Below are positions 6,908-15,226 of a stretch of 64,000 bases of DNA, in pieces. Source of the DNA: CAXXIC01 sp049315325. GTDB taxonomy: Bacteria; Bacteroidota; Bacteroidia; Bacteroidales; UBA7332. The DNA lies in the NCBI GenBank assembly GCA_049315325.1, contig JBMOKJ010000007.1:62001-126000 (forward strand), in the 5' to 3' direction. Each line of letters begins with the position of its first letter. The first letter of the stretch is position 1. A program made the translations under genes and the position numbers. Below the pieces are notes generated by a model. The model saw only the letters and a list, made by a program, of their open reading frames with translations. It searched no databases and had not been told where the DNA came from.

Positions 6908-9673
6908 ATGAAACAAAAATTGTGGATGTTATTACTTTTCCTCTACTCTGTGACAATGGTTGCACAGAAAGCAGAAATATCGGGTATCATTACTGATTCT
7001 GAAACGGGAAAACCAATTCCAAAAGTAAAAGTTACATTAAAAAATCAAACTGTTGAAGCAACGACAGATAATAAAGGTAATTTTGTTTTGAAGGGATTGA
7101 AATCGGGTGTTGATGATTTGATTATCAAACCTAATTATAAAAACCCTAATCCATTAATGGTTAGAGTGTTTTTAAAAGATTCAGAAAAAAAACAATTAGG
7201 TACAATCCCTTACACTTATCCTAAGGAAATTATTGTAGAGGATAACGATGATTATGTTTTTTCAGAATCACAGATTGAAGAAGACAATAACTCACGTCAA
7301 CGTGTATCAGTTTTGGAAAGTGAATCTGATGATGTATATCTCAAAACGGCTCGTTTCTCTTTCAGTCCAATGCGATTCAATTATCGCGGTTATGGTCAAG
7401 AATACCCTACTACATTTATTAATGGCGTCGAATTCAATGATGGAGAACGAGGACGGTTCAATTATTCAATGCTTGGTGGTCTTAATACGGCAACTAAAAG
7501 CAAAGAGGTTTCTACTGGTTTAAAAGCGAATTCGTTCAGTTTTGGCGGATTAGCAAGCAATACAAATATACTAACCAGAGCAAGTTTGTTTGCTGCAGGT
7601 ACTAAAACAAGTTTAGCTTACACGAATCGCTCTTACAAACTACGCGCTCAGGTAACTCATGCAACAGGTTTAATGGCAAATGGTTGGGCATTCACAACTT
7701 CTGCAGTTGTACGTTGGGCAGATGAAGGTTTAGTAGAAGGTACATTCTACAACTCTGCAGGTTTATTCTTTGCTGCTGAAAAGGTATTCAACAAACAACA
7801 TAGCCTTTCGTTTACTGCATTTGGTGCTCCTACTCAACGTGGTCAAAGTGGTGCCGTTACTCAGGAAGTTTATGATTTAGCTGGATCTATCTATTACAAT
7901 CCATATTGGGGTTATCAAGATGGTAAAAAGAGAAACTCACGTATTGTGAAGAGTTTTGCCCCAACAGCAATTTTAGCTCATGATTTCAAAATCAATGAGA
8001 AAGAGAAAATTCACACTGGTTTAGGTTTCGTATATAGTATGTACAGTAGCTCTGCTTTGAACTTCTACAATTCACCAGATCCTCGACCTGATTACTATCG
8101 TAATTTACCAAGTTTTGCTACGGACTCAATGACTAAAAGCAATCTGACAAACCTTTGGGCAAATGACCCTCAGACTGCTCAGGTTAATTGGGCTTCACTT
8201 TATCAAGCAAACTACAGAAACAATACAATCGATCCAAACGGAACAGCAAAATATGCATTAGAGCGTCGTCACAACGATTTAATGGAGACTACATTTAATT
8301 CGGTTTATTCAAATCAAAAAACGAATGAGATGAAAATCACTGCTGGAATCGAGGCAAAATATACGAAAGGTATGCATTATAAAACAATGGATGACCTTTT
8401 AGGTGGAAATCAGTGGATTGATATTGACCAATTTGCTGAGAGAGACAATCCAACGAACCCAAACATTGTTCAGAATGATTTAAGAAATCCTTCGCGTGTG
8501 ATTAAGACAGGTGATATTTTTGGATACAATTATGATATGAACATTTTCAAAGGGAACGGATTTTTCCAACAAGAATGGTCATACCCCGGTTATGATATCT
8601 ATTATGCTGGTAAATTGTCTTATTCTCAATTTAGCCGATTTGGACATATGGATAACGGCCGTGCATTACCAAATGCAACCAATCCAAATGGTGAAATTTC
8701 ATATGGCAAAGGTAAAACGTGGTGGTTTGTTGACCCATCATTCAAATTTGGGGTTACATGCAAATCGGATGGACACAAACGTGTTTCAATAAATGCTTTG
8801 GCTGAATCGCGTGCCCCTTTGGCCGCGAACTCTTATATTTCGCAAAGAATTAAAGACACTCGCATCCCAAATTTACAGAGTGAGAAGATTATATCGTACG
8901 ATGTAAACTATGCCTTTACTTATCCTGGTATTCGAGGTAAAATCAGTGCATATCAAACCTACTCTTTTGGTAGTTCTGAACTATTCGGATACTACGATGA
9001 TGAGTACCGCACTTTTGTAAATCAGGTATTGACAAAATCAAACAAACTTTACCAAGGCATTGAAGCAGGTCTTTCTGTAAAGATTAATGGTAGTTTCACA
9101 CTCTCTATGGGTGGAACGATGGCTGACTATTCATACACAAACGACGCCGTAGGTGTAAAAAGTCCTGAAAATGGTGCTTTTGCGGATATTACTGATAAAA
9201 TCCTTACTAACGGATTAAAAGAGAGCTCAGGACCGCAATTAGCTGGAAATGTTAAACTTAATTATTTCAATTCAAAAATGTGGTTTGCAGACATTTCAGC
9301 AAACTATTTCGACAACAATTATCTCGACTTCTCTCCAAATCGTTTTTCAGCATCGAATGTTGCAAAATATGATGCAACAAATGACCCTGCCGTAAAAGCG
9401 GCTTTGGGCACACAAGAAAAACTTAAAGGCGGAATGATGGTTGATGCGTCAATTGGAAAATTGGTTTATCTTAAACACGGTCAGTCGATGAATGTCAACA
9501 TTAGTTTCAGCAATCTGCTGAACAATACCAAAATGGTAACTGGTGGCTATCAACAAGCTCGTTTACCATTAGATGTGGCTGCTATTGATTTAACTGGTTT
9601 GAATAGATTTCCATCGAAATACTATTATGCTTGGGGATTCAATATGTTTATCAACCTAGGTTATAAATTCTAA
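6908..9673 (+). CDS. TonB-dependent receptor with carboxypeptidase-like N-terminal domain
   Basis: A 921-residue outer-membrane transporter. A signal peptide (about residues 1-19, ending MVAQ) precedes a carboxypeptidase-regulatory-like beta domain (IITDSETGKPIPKVKVTL, TTDNKGNFVLKGL). A plug domain follows (FSPMRFNYRGYG, FINGVEFNDGERGRF), then a long barrel ending in an aromatic-rich strand with a terminal Phe (FINLGYKF), as expected for BAM-dependent insertion. No SusD partner follows; two lipoproteins do instead. The receptor probably imports a product made by the surface lipoproteins and the divergent secreted nuclease. The ligand itself cannot be deduced. Confidence 0.9.
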   Translation: MKQKLWMLLLFLYSVTMVAQKAEISGIITDSETGKPIPKVKVTLKNQTVEATTDNKGNFVLKGLKSGVDDLIIKPNYKNPNPLMVRVFLKDSEKKQLGTIPYTYPKEIIVEDNDDYVFSESQIEEDNNSRQRVSVLESESDDVYLKTARFSFSPMRFNYRGYGQEYPTTFINGVEFNDGERGRFNYSMLGGLNTATKSKEVSTGLKANSFSFGGLASNTNILTRASLFAAGTKTSLAYTNRSYKLRAQVTHATGLMANGWAFTTSAVVRWADEGLVEGTFYNSAGLFFAAEKVFNKQHSLSFTAFGAPTQRGQSGAVTQEVYDLAGSIYYNPYWGYQDGKKRNSRIVKSFAPTAILAHDFKINEKEKIHTGLGFVYSMYSSSALNFYNSPDPRPDYYRNLPSFATDSMTKSNLTNLWANDPQTAQVNWASLYQANYRNNTIDPNGTAKYALERRHNDLMETTFNSVYSNQKTNEMKITAGIEAKYTKGMHYKTMDDLLGGNQWIDIDQFAERDNPTNPNIVQNDLRNPSRVIKTGDIFGYNYDMNIFKGNGFFQQEWSYPGYDIYYAGKLSYSQFSRFGHMDNGRALPNATNPNGEISYGKGKTWWFVDPSFKFGVTCKSDGHKRVSINALAESRAPLAANSYISQRIKDTRIPNLQSEKIISYDVNYAFTYPGIRGKISAYQTYSFGSSELFGYYDDEYRTFVNQVLTKSNKLYQGIEAGLSVKINGSFTLSMGGTMADYSYTNDAVGVKSPENGAFADITDKILTNGLKESSGPQLAGNVKLNYFNSKMWFADISANYFDNNYLDFSPNRFSASNVAKYDATNDPAVKAALGTQEKLKGGMMVDASIGKLVYLKHGQSMNVNISFSNLLNNTKMVTGGYQQARLPLDVAAIDLTGLNRFPSKYYYAWGFNMFINLGYKF

Positions 9674-9706
9674 TTGCTAAGATTACAATTAAATAAAATT
9701 GAAAAG

Positions 9707-10642
9707 ATGAAAAAAGTTAGTATAATTGGTCTCTTAGCCGCTTTGATTACTCTCGCTGTCGGCTGCACAAAGACCGAATATGATGCAATGCCATCGGAAA
9801 CAGTCAATGGTACTAAATGGGAATCGACCTACACAATCGCTCAGTTAAAAGCTGATTTTATGAAAACCAAAGGTCTTTTTTCTTCAGATTTGATTGATAC
9901 AACAAAAGATGTGGTAATTAATGGAATCATTACATCTTCTGATGTTGAAGGAAATGTATATAAGTACATTGTGATACAGGAAGAGGGTGTTGGTGCCGAT
10001 GCTATGAAAATCTCAATCGATGCTGGTAGTCTGTCAGGAATCTATCCACTAGGCCAACGAGTCTCTGTTAGATGCAATGGTATGGCAATCGGAAAATATG
10101 CAGAAGGTCCACAAATGGGAATCAAGTATTTTAACACCGAGAAGAATCGCCCAGAACCGGGACGTATGCCAAAACCGATTTCAGATTTACAGATTTCAGC
10201 GTATGGCTTGCCTGATTTAGCTGCTGTAAAAGCAGATACGATGACTATTGCACAAATCAAAGCTGCAGGCATTTCGGTCGCAAACAAACTTGTTTGCATT
10301 AAAAATGCTTACTTCACTGGAAAAGGAGCTGACTACGGCGCGCCTGCCACCATTGCTGATGCTGACAAGATTTTTGCACCTTCAACCAACGGTATTGGTT
10401 ATCCACAATCGCGTGAAATACAAGATGGTACTGGTTCAGTATTTGTATCGACAAGTGAGTATTCGAAATTTGCAAATCGCAAATTACCCGCTTCAGCATA
10501 CAAGGGTAATATTACCGCTATTATCGGCTGGTATAACGATAAAGATTTGACTCAAAGTTCGAGCAAAATCTATCATCAGTTAACACTTCGCTCGATTTCT
10601 GATTTAGGTAAAGGTTTTGAAGGATATCATTTAGGAATGTAA
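9707..10642 (+). CDS. DUF5689 OB-fold surface lipoprotein
   Basis: A 311-residue predicted lipoprotein. I chose the ATG at 9707 because it directly starts a lipoprotein signal (MKKVSIIGLLAALITLAVGC) with the lipobox Cys at about residue 20; an upstream TTG at 9674 would abut the receptor stop. The body matches DUF5689, an OB-fold-like domain of Bacteroidota surface proteins (TIAQLKADF, INGIITSSDVEGNVYKYIVI, GQRVSVRCNGMAIGKY, and a late EIQDGTGSVFVSTSEYSKFA). OB folds related to YhcR occur in extracellular nucleases, which fits the neighbouring EEP enzyme. It lies 33 bases after the TonB receptor, in the SusD-like position of the operon. Confidence 0.85.
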   Translation: MKKVSIIGLLAALITLAVGCTKTEYDAMPSETVNGTKWESTYTIAQLKADFMKTKGLFSSDLIDTTKDVVINGIITSSDVEGNVYKYIVIQEEGVGADAMKISIDAGSLSGIYPLGQRVSVRCNGMAIGKYAEGPQMGIKYFNTEKNRPEPGRMPKPISDLQISAYGLPDLAAVKADTMTIAQIKAAGISVANKLVCIKNAYFTGKGADYGAPATIADADKIFAPSTNGIGYPQSREIQDGTGSVFVSTSEYSKFANRKLPASAYKGNITAIIGWYNDKDLTQSSSKIYHQLTLRSISDLGKGFEGYHLGM

Positions 10643-10665
10643 ATCAAATTTTGAAATCAAAAGAT

Positions 10666-11625
10666 ATGAAAAAGATAAAATTATTTGCACTATTATCAAT
10701 TGTTATAGCATTGATTTGCACATCGTGCACCAATGCAGACGACGAAGTGACAGTAGTATCAAATCAAACGGCAACAGGGATGCAGTCGGCTCCATTCGGC
10801 GTATCTGACGCTTATGGCAATCAAGGTTTATCAAAATATGTCAGCGGATATATTGTTGGCTATATTTGGTATAATTCAAAATTCTCATACACCTTCAATT
10901 CAGATACGTGTACGCAAAAAGTGAACGTGCTAATAGCAGACTCAAAGGATGAAACCAATCCTGAGAAATGTCTTTCTGTTGAACTTCCTGCAGGAACAAT
11001 AAGAGATAGTTTAAATCTTGCGACAAACAAAAAGCGACTTGGTCATAAGGTGAATCTTTTTGGAACCATCGAATTTTATTATGGCAAAACTGGAGTGAGA
11101 AACACGTCGTACTTCATCGATGGAAAAGATAGCATTGGCGTAAAACCAATCAATCCAATTTACTCAGAGAAATTCCTATTAAACTTGGGTCAATTCACCT
11201 CTGTTACTGCATCTGGAGACGAAAAATGGTATTGGACGACCTACAAATATGCTATGGTAACAGGATATATCAGCAGCGTAAATAAAGCTGATGAATGCTG
11301 GATGATTTCTCCGTCGATTGATCTAACCAAAGTGCCTTCGCCTAAAATGTCGTTTGATCATGTTACCAGATACTTCAACACCCCAGCAAGTGATGCTACG
11401 GTTTGGATCTCGGAGGATTATGTATCAGGAATGCCTTCAACAGCAACTTGGAAACAAATTCCAACAAGTTTTACAAATGCTTCTTCGTGGACATTTGCAA
11501 CTTCAGGCGAAATTTCATTAGCTGCTTACTCTGGCAAGAAAGTAAAAGTTGCATTTAAGTACCTCTCAACGGCGACTAAAGCTGGGACTTGGGAGCTGAA
11601 GAACTTCTTGATTTACGAAAGATAG
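10666..11625 (+). CDS. DUF6359/choice-of-anchor J-type lipoprotein
   Basis: A 319-residue predicted lipoprotein starting at ATG 10666, with a signal and lipobox (ALICTSC, Cys near residue 22). The first half contains an OB-like beta domain (YVSGYIVGYIWYN, CLSVELPAGTIRDSLNL, HKVNLFGTIEFYYG). The second half looks like a jelly-roll adhesion or carbohydrate-binding domain of the choice-of-anchor J/DUF5017 type (WMISPSIDLTKV, KVAFKYLSTATKAGTWELKN). It follows the DUF5689 lipoprotein by 23 bases and ends the operon before a strong terminator. The probable role is ligand capture at the cell surface; the ligand is unknown. Confidence 0.8.
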   Translation: MKKIKLFALLSIVIALICTSCTNADDEVTVVSNQTATGMQSAPFGVSDAYGNQGLSKYVSGYIVGYIWYNSKFSYTFNSDTCTQKVNVLIADSKDETNPEKCLSVELPAGTIRDSLNLATNKKRLGHKVNLFGTIEFYYGKTGVRNTSYFIDGKDSIGVKPINPIYSEKFLLNLGQFTSVTASGDEKWYWTTYKYAMVTGYISSVNKADECWMISPSIDLTKVPSPKMSFDHVTRYFNTPASDATVWISEDYVSGMPSTATWKQIPTSFTNASSWTFATSGEISLAAYSGKKVKVAFKYLSTATKAGTWELKNFLIYER

Positions 11626-11645
11626 TTGTCGATTTGACACATTTG

Positions 11646-11686
11646 ACAACCCTCTTGCACTTATGTACAAGAGGGTTGTTTCTTTT
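11646..11686 (+). terminator. Intrinsic terminator ending the TonB receptor operon
   Basis: A perfect 12-bp stem (ACAACCCTCTTG / CAAGAGGGTTGT, 11646-11657 and 11668-11679) with a 10-base loop is followed by TTCTTTTTAA. It begins 20 bases past the last lipoprotein stop. Confidence 0.88.
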
Positions 11687-11758
11687 TAATGCATTCACCT
11701 AAAAACTTTTTCACCATTTTGTGGTTTTTATTAGATTAGAACAACAGAACACATTTTT

Positions 11759-11992
11759 ATGAATTTACAACATTACACAAAATCACAATTGGCGCTGCGA
11801 AATGGCAGTGATATGGACGAAATATGGATAGCATTCGAAGGGAAAATTTACGATGTAACCAAGAGTACCTATTGGAAGAATGGAATGCACTATGGTAACT
11901 TTGCGGGGCAAGACTTAACTGATGAGTTTGCAAAGTCGCCTCATGGTAAAAGGGTTTTTGAAAAGCTTACAGTTATTGGATTATTGAAATAG
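11759..11992 (+). CDS. Small cytochrome b5-like heme/steroid-binding protein
   Basis: A 77-residue soluble protein made only of a cytochrome b5-like domain. Family features are IWIAFEGKIYDVTKS, WKNGMHYGNFAGQDLTDEF and SPHGKRVFEKL. The His in GMHYG and the His in SPHG sit where axial heme ligands occur in bacterial members of this family. There is no signal peptide or anchor. The partner redox protein is unknown. The gene stands alone between two terminators, so it is probably a single-gene unit. Whether it binds heme in vivo is an inference from the two histidines. Confidence 0.8.
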   Translation: MNLQHYTKSQLALRNGSDMDEIWIAFEGKIYDVTKSTYWKNGMHYGNFAGQDLTDEFAKSPHGKRVFEKLTVIGLLK

Positions 11993-12006
11993 CGACAACT
12001 TGGAAC

Positions 12007-12046
12007 AAAAAAAAGCCGTAAACAAAATCTGTTTACGGCTTTTTTT
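12007..12046. terminator. Bidirectional terminator between the b5-like gene and tRNA-Thr
   Basis: An 11-bp perfect stem (AGCCGTAAACA / TGTTTACGGCT, 12014-12024 and 12030-12040) has A-runs before and T-runs after, so it can end transcription from both sides: the plus-strand b5-like gene and the minus-strand SRP RNA-tRNA unit. Confidence 0.9.
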
Positions 12047-12047
12047 G

Positions 12048-12121
12048 AGCCTTCAGAGGGATTCGAACCCACGACCCCGAGATTACAAATCACGTGCTCT
12101 GACCAACTGAGCTATGAAGGC
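12048..12121 (-). tRNA. tRNA-Thr (anticodon TGT)
   Basis: The minus strand folds as a full cloverleaf: acceptor GCCTTCA/TGAAGGC with discriminator T, D-arm AGCTCAGTTGGTCAGAGC, anticodon loop TTTGTAA giving TGT, and T-arm GGGTTCGAATCCC. Length is 74 nt with no encoded CCA. Its 5' end lies only four bases after the end of the SRP RNA, and a terminator follows at once. Confidence 0.95.
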
Positions 12122-12125
12122 AGGT

Positions 12126-12221
12126 GGGTAAGCTTACTACATCGCGCCGCTACAACTTTCGACCCTTGCTGCGATCAAGCCCTGGGGGATTAGAAAGGAG
12201 CATGCCGTATAGGACTTACCC
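12126..12221 (-). ncRNA. ffs: Signal recognition particle RNA, small bacterial 4.5S type
   Basis: The minus-strand 96-nt stretch closes as one long hairpin: GGGTAAG at the 5' end pairs with CTTACCC at the 3' end. The tip carries the SRP domain IV signature, with CCCCCAGG on the 5' side and AGCAAGGG on the 3' side; the symmetric loop CAGG/AGCA is the Ffh-binding site. The 3' arm contains CGATGTAG as in other 4.5S RNAs. A perfect promoter precedes it and tRNA-Thr follows after four bases. The RNA binds Ffh for co-translational targeting. The exact ends depend on processing. Confidence 0.85.
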
Positions 12222-12226
12222 GGGCG

Positions 12227-12256
12227 CAAAGGTAGCTCTTTTTCCTTATTCTGCAA
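12227..12256 (-). promoter_or_regulatory. Promoter of the SRP RNA-tRNA-Thr transcript
   Basis: On the minus strand TTG (12256-12254), a 19-base spacer and TACCTTTG (12234-12227) give an exact match to the Bacteroidota -33/-7 consensus. The predicted start falls a few bases before the SRP RNA. Confidence 0.85.
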
Positions 12257-12399
12257 TAGTTGGTTGCAAATTATTTTCTTTAAATCCGCAACCACATTGA
12301 CTTTCATTCGACAAATCGTTTCTATTTGAAGTAGTTAGCAAAATTCAGACACATCATCTTTTTGAAGATAAAAATCAGTCATTATTAAACGAAAAGAGC

Positions 12400-12407
12400 T
12401 ATTTTTG
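12400..12407 (+). promoter_or_regulatory. Candidate -7 box for the DUF4199 gene
   Basis: TATTTTTG fits TAnnTTTG and lies 17 bases before the ATG at 12424. No TTG is found at 19-21 bases upstream, so it is tentative. Confidence 0.4.
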
Positions 12408-12423
12408 CATTTTAATCGGGAAA

Positions 12424-12990
12424 ATGGACAAAGCAAAAGTTACTCCTATCAGTTTCGCAATGGAATCAGGGCTTTATCTTGGATTATATAATATAATTCA
12501 ATTAGGTCTTTTGATTCTTATATGTAAATTTTGGAAAGAATATTTCAATTTATTCTCCCCTCTCTCTTTTTTACTCTTTTTTTTATCGATATTTTTTCAC
12601 ATTCTTCTATACAAATCAAGTAAGAAATTTAGAAATGAGGTTTTAGATGGTTCAATCTCTTTTTTTGAAGGTTGGAATGTTTCAATATTAACTTACTTTT
12701 TCAGCGGATTAATTAGTGGAGCTTTTATATTTTTTTACACGAAATTTTTTGATTCTCGTTTTATTATTGAATTAAATGCTCAAATTATAAAACTATTTTA
12801 TCAATTTACAAATTATTTCTCTACCCCTAACAACAAAATTATCATTTTAACATATATCAAAGATCTTTCATTAAAGAGATTACCTTCCGAAATAGAAATG
12901 GCTATTAACCAAATTAGAGGCAATATTTCTATCGGCTTTTTCATTTCCCTTATCATTTCAGCTATTCTGATTCGCAAAAAAAAGATATAA
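12424..12990 (+). CDS. DUF4199 family membrane protein
   Basis: A 188-residue protein with four hydrophobic helices (about residues 18-36, 45-60, 88-108 and 165-182). It matches the DUF4199 layout, including SSKKFRNEVLDGSISFFEGWNVSILTYF between helices two and three. DUF4199 proteins are a Bacteroidota family of unknown function, often placed directly upstream of a family 2 glycosyltransferase, as here (37 bases). The coding sequence is more AT-rich than its neighbours, which is common for membrane proteins. A role in the transport or lipid-linked sugar step of its partner is only a guess from position. Confidence 0.75.
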   Translation: MDKAKVTPISFAMESGLYLGLYNIIQLGLLILICKFWKEYFNLFSPLSFLLFFLSIFFHILLYKSSKKFRNEVLDGSISFFEGWNVSILTYFFSGLISGAFIFFYTKFFDSRFIIELNAQIIKLFYQFTNYFSTPNNKIIILTYIKDLSLKRLPSEIEMAINQIRGNISIGFFISLIISAILIRKKKI

Positions 12991-13026
12991 AAGAGGTTTA
13001 AAGCCCTTTCTAAACATCGATATTGT

Positions 13027-13977
13027 ATGATTGATTTATCAGTAGTGGTGCCTCTCTACAACGAAGAAGAGTCACTTCCAGAGCTTTTTGATTGGATTCA
13101 ACGAGTAGCTACCCAAAATGGCTACAGCTACGAGGTTATCTTTGTAAACGATGGTAGCACCGACCGTTCGTGGGACGTCATCAGTTCGCTTTGTCATAAA
13201 CATCCCGAAGCAAAAGGGGTGAAATTCCGCCGTAATTATGGTAAATCGCCTGCGCTGCACAGTGGTTTTGCCCGAGCGCAAGGCAAAGTGGTGATTACGA
13301 TGGATGCTGATTTACAAGACAGTCCCGACGAAATACCAGAACTCTACCAAATGATAACTGAAGAAGGTTATGACCTGGTATCGGGTTGGAAGCAAAAACG
13401 CTACGATCCTCTAACAAAAACACTTCCGACTAAGCTATTCAACGCAACTGCGCGTAAAGTATCGGGCATTAAATTGAATGACTTCAATTGCGGGTTAAAA
13501 GCGTATCGAAACGATGTAATCAAAAACATAGAAATATATGGCGATATGCACCGCTATATCCCCTATTTAGCAAAAAATGCTGGATTTAAGAAGATTGGCG
13601 AAAAAGTGGTGCAACATCAAGCACGAAAATATGGTATTACAAAGTTTGGTCTTGATCGCTTTATTAACGGTTATCTGGATTTGATCACACTGTGGTTTTT
13701 CTCACGTTTTGGCAAAAAACCGATGCATTTTTTTGGATTGGCTGGCTCACTGATGTTTTTTGTAGGTTTGGTTTCCGTAATTATGTTGGGAGCAATGAAG
13801 TTGCATGCGCTATACGAGCAAATCCCGTATCCATTGATTACCAATTCACCCTATTTTTATCTTGCTCTAACCAGTATGTTACTCGGTACACAGCTATTTT
13901 TGGCAGGTTTCTTGGGTGAATTAATTACACGCAATTCATCGGAACGTAACAACTATAAAATTGAAACTGAATTATAA
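13027..13977 (+). CDS. Family 2 glycosyltransferase, dolichol/undecaprenyl-phosphate type
   Basis: A 316-residue GT2 enzyme of the DPM1/GtrB type. It shows VVPLYNEEESLPELF at the N-terminus, FVNDGSTDRSWDVI, MDADLQDSPDEIPEL (the DxD metal site), and the acceptor-side ARKYGITKFGLDRFI. Two hydrophobic helices near residues 235-258 and 278-300 anchor it in the membrane. Such enzymes load a sugar from a nucleotide donor onto a polyprenyl phosphate at the inner face of the membrane. It follows the DUF4199 gene and precedes a nitroreductase by 20 bases. The sugar is not predictable. Confidence 0.88.
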   Translation: MIDLSVVVPLYNEEESLPELFDWIQRVATQNGYSYEVIFVNDGSTDRSWDVISSLCHKHPEAKGVKFRRNYGKSPALHSGFARAQGKVVITMDADLQDSPDEIPELYQMITEEGYDLVSGWKQKRYDPLTKTLPTKLFNATARKVSGIKLNDFNCGLKAYRNDVIKNIEIYGDMHRYIPYLAKNAGFKKIGEKVVQHQARKYGITKFGLDRFINGYLDLITLWFFSRFGKKPMHFFGLAGSLMFFVGLVSVIMLGAMKLHALYEQIPYPLITNSPYFYLALTSMLLGTQLFLAGFLGELITRNSSERNNYKIETEL

Positions 13978-13997
13978 CTGTTTGTAATTCCAAAACA

Positions 13998-14543
13998 ATG
14001 ACTTTTCTCGAAATTTGTAAAAAACGATTCTCTTGTCGAAGCTATTTGCCTCTAGAGGTGAGTGAAGAGGATTTGAACTACGTCCTCGAGGCAGCTCGTT
14101 TTGCTCCATCGGCGGTAAATTACCAACCGTGGCATTTTATAGTTGTAGCGGAAGAAGAGAATCGAAAAAAAATTCAAGCGTGCTACAATCGCGACTGGTT
14201 TCGCAGTGCTCCGCTTTACATTGTGGTTTGTGCCGATTTCAATCAATCGTGGAAGCGTAAAACCGATGAAAAAGATTTTGGCGAAATTGATGTAGCCATT
14301 GCGGTCGAACACATCTGTTTAGCTGCTACGGAGCGAGGATTGGGCACTTGTTGGGTTTGTAATTTCGAAGGAGAAATGTTAGATAAAACCCTCAAATTAC
14401 CTCTACACATCAAACCAATGGCGATTTTGCCAATGGGGCATCCCGACAGAGATATATATCCAGAAACGCCCATTAAACTACGAAAGAAACTCAACGAAAC
14501 AGTTCATTTTGAAGAGTTTAAGCCAACAACACCAACTGAATGA
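13998..14543 (+). CDS. Nitroreductase family FMN oxidoreductase
   Basis: A 181-residue protein of the nitroreductase superfamily, FMN-dependent and usually dimeric. Visible hallmarks are KKRFSCRSYLPLEVSEEDL at the N-terminus (FMN phosphate contact), EAARFAPSAVNYQPWHFIVV, and AVEHICLAATERGLGTCWVCNF followed by ILPMGHP. The physiological substrate is unknown; relatives reduce quinones, nitroaromatics or flavins. Its stop overlaps the mntP start (ATGA), which suggests translational coupling with the manganese exporter. No signal peptide is seen. Confidence 0.85.
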   Translation: MTFLEICKKRFSCRSYLPLEVSEEDLNYVLEAARFAPSAVNYQPWHFIVVAEEENRKKIQACYNRDWFRSAPLYIVVCADFNQSWKRKTDEKDFGEIDVAIAVEHICLAATERGLGTCWVCNFEGEMLDKTLKLPLHIKPMAILPMGHPDRDIYPETPIKLRKKLNETVHFEEFKPTTPTE

Positions 14544-15106
14544 GTATTGCCGAAATTTTATTGATTGCCGTCGGATTGTCGATGGATAGCCTAGCCGTTT
14601 CGATAACATGTGGCTCAATCCTGAAACAATTCCAGATCAAACACATCTTCCGTATCGCCCTTTTTATGGGGATCTTTCAGGGAATTATGCCACTGATTGG
14701 GTGGTTGTCGGGCGTCACTTTCCAAAAATACATTTCAGAATTTGATCATTGGATTGCTTTTGGCTTACTCTCCATACTTGGTGGAAAAATGCTATACGAA
14801 GGCCTTTTCAGCAAAGACGAAGAAAGCAAACGATTCGACCCAACAAAAGTCGCAACACTCTTAGGTCTTGCTATTGCTACAAGTATCGATGCCCTGGCTG
14901 TAGGCGTGTCATTTGCAATGCTCAAAATAGAAGTTATCGAACCAATTATTGTCATCGGTATTACAACCTTTTTACTCAGCTTTATTGGCGCCACGTTCAG
15001 TTCGAAATTCGGAAACAGAATTAACCTAAAAATGGAAATTTTCGGTGGACTTATCTTAATCGGTATAGGCCTTAAAATATTAATCGAGCACCTTTTCTTA
15101 TTGTAG
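14540..15106 (+). CDS. mntP: Manganese efflux pump MntP
   Basis: A 188-residue inner-membrane protein with six predicted helices in two homologous halves. Each half carries the family Asp motif: LSMDSLAVSITCG near residue 15 and ATSIDALAVGVSFA near residue 115. MntP exports Mn2+ and protects against manganese excess. In other bacteria it is often controlled by a yybP-ykoY riboswitch or MntR; here the start lies inside the nitroreductase stop, so there is no room for a dedicated riboswitch and expression must come from the upstream promoter. Confidence 0.9.
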   Translation: MSIAEILLIAVGLSMDSLAVSITCGSILKQFQIKHIFRIALFMGIFQGIMPLIGWLSGVTFQKYISEFDHWIAFGLLSILGGKMLYEGLFSKDEESKRFDPTKVATLLGLAIATSIDALAVGVSFAMLKIEVIEPIIVIGITTFLLSFIGATFSSKFGNRINLKMEIFGGLILIGIGLKILIEHLFLL

Positions 15107-15112
15107 AAAATT

Positions 15113-15226
15113 ATGAAACGAGCACGTCAAATCGATGTTAACAAACAAGGAAATGCCTATGTGCGAGCCTGCCTGACGGCAGACAGGTTACATCTGACCA
15201 TTAAAATAAAAAGTATTAACAGATGA
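15113..15226 (+). CDS. Possible 37-residue ORF before apbE
   Basis: An ATG at 15113 opens a 37-codon frame, rich in basic residues (MKRARQIDVNKQGNAYVRAC at its start), that stops at TGA overlapping the apbE ATG. The spacing suggests coupling. However, a 20-bp imperfect palindrome of a common repeat type sits inside the frame and I recognise no family, so it may be chance or a decayed fragment. Confidence 0.25.
   Translation: MKRARQIDVNKQGNAYVRACLTADRLHLTIKIKSINR
15168..15187. repeat. Imperfect palindrome CCTGCCTGACGGCAGACAGG
   Basis: A 20-bp dispersed-repeat-like palindrome in the mntP-apbE gap. The core CTGACTGCCTTCAGGCAAG at 21224-21242 near pheT looks related, so this probably belongs to a small palindromic repeat family of the genome. 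Confidence 0.5.

Noticed and set aside
14500..14560. A yybP-ykoY manganese riboswitch for mntP
   Set aside because: The mntP start overlaps the nitroreductase stop, leaving no leader in which such an element could sit.
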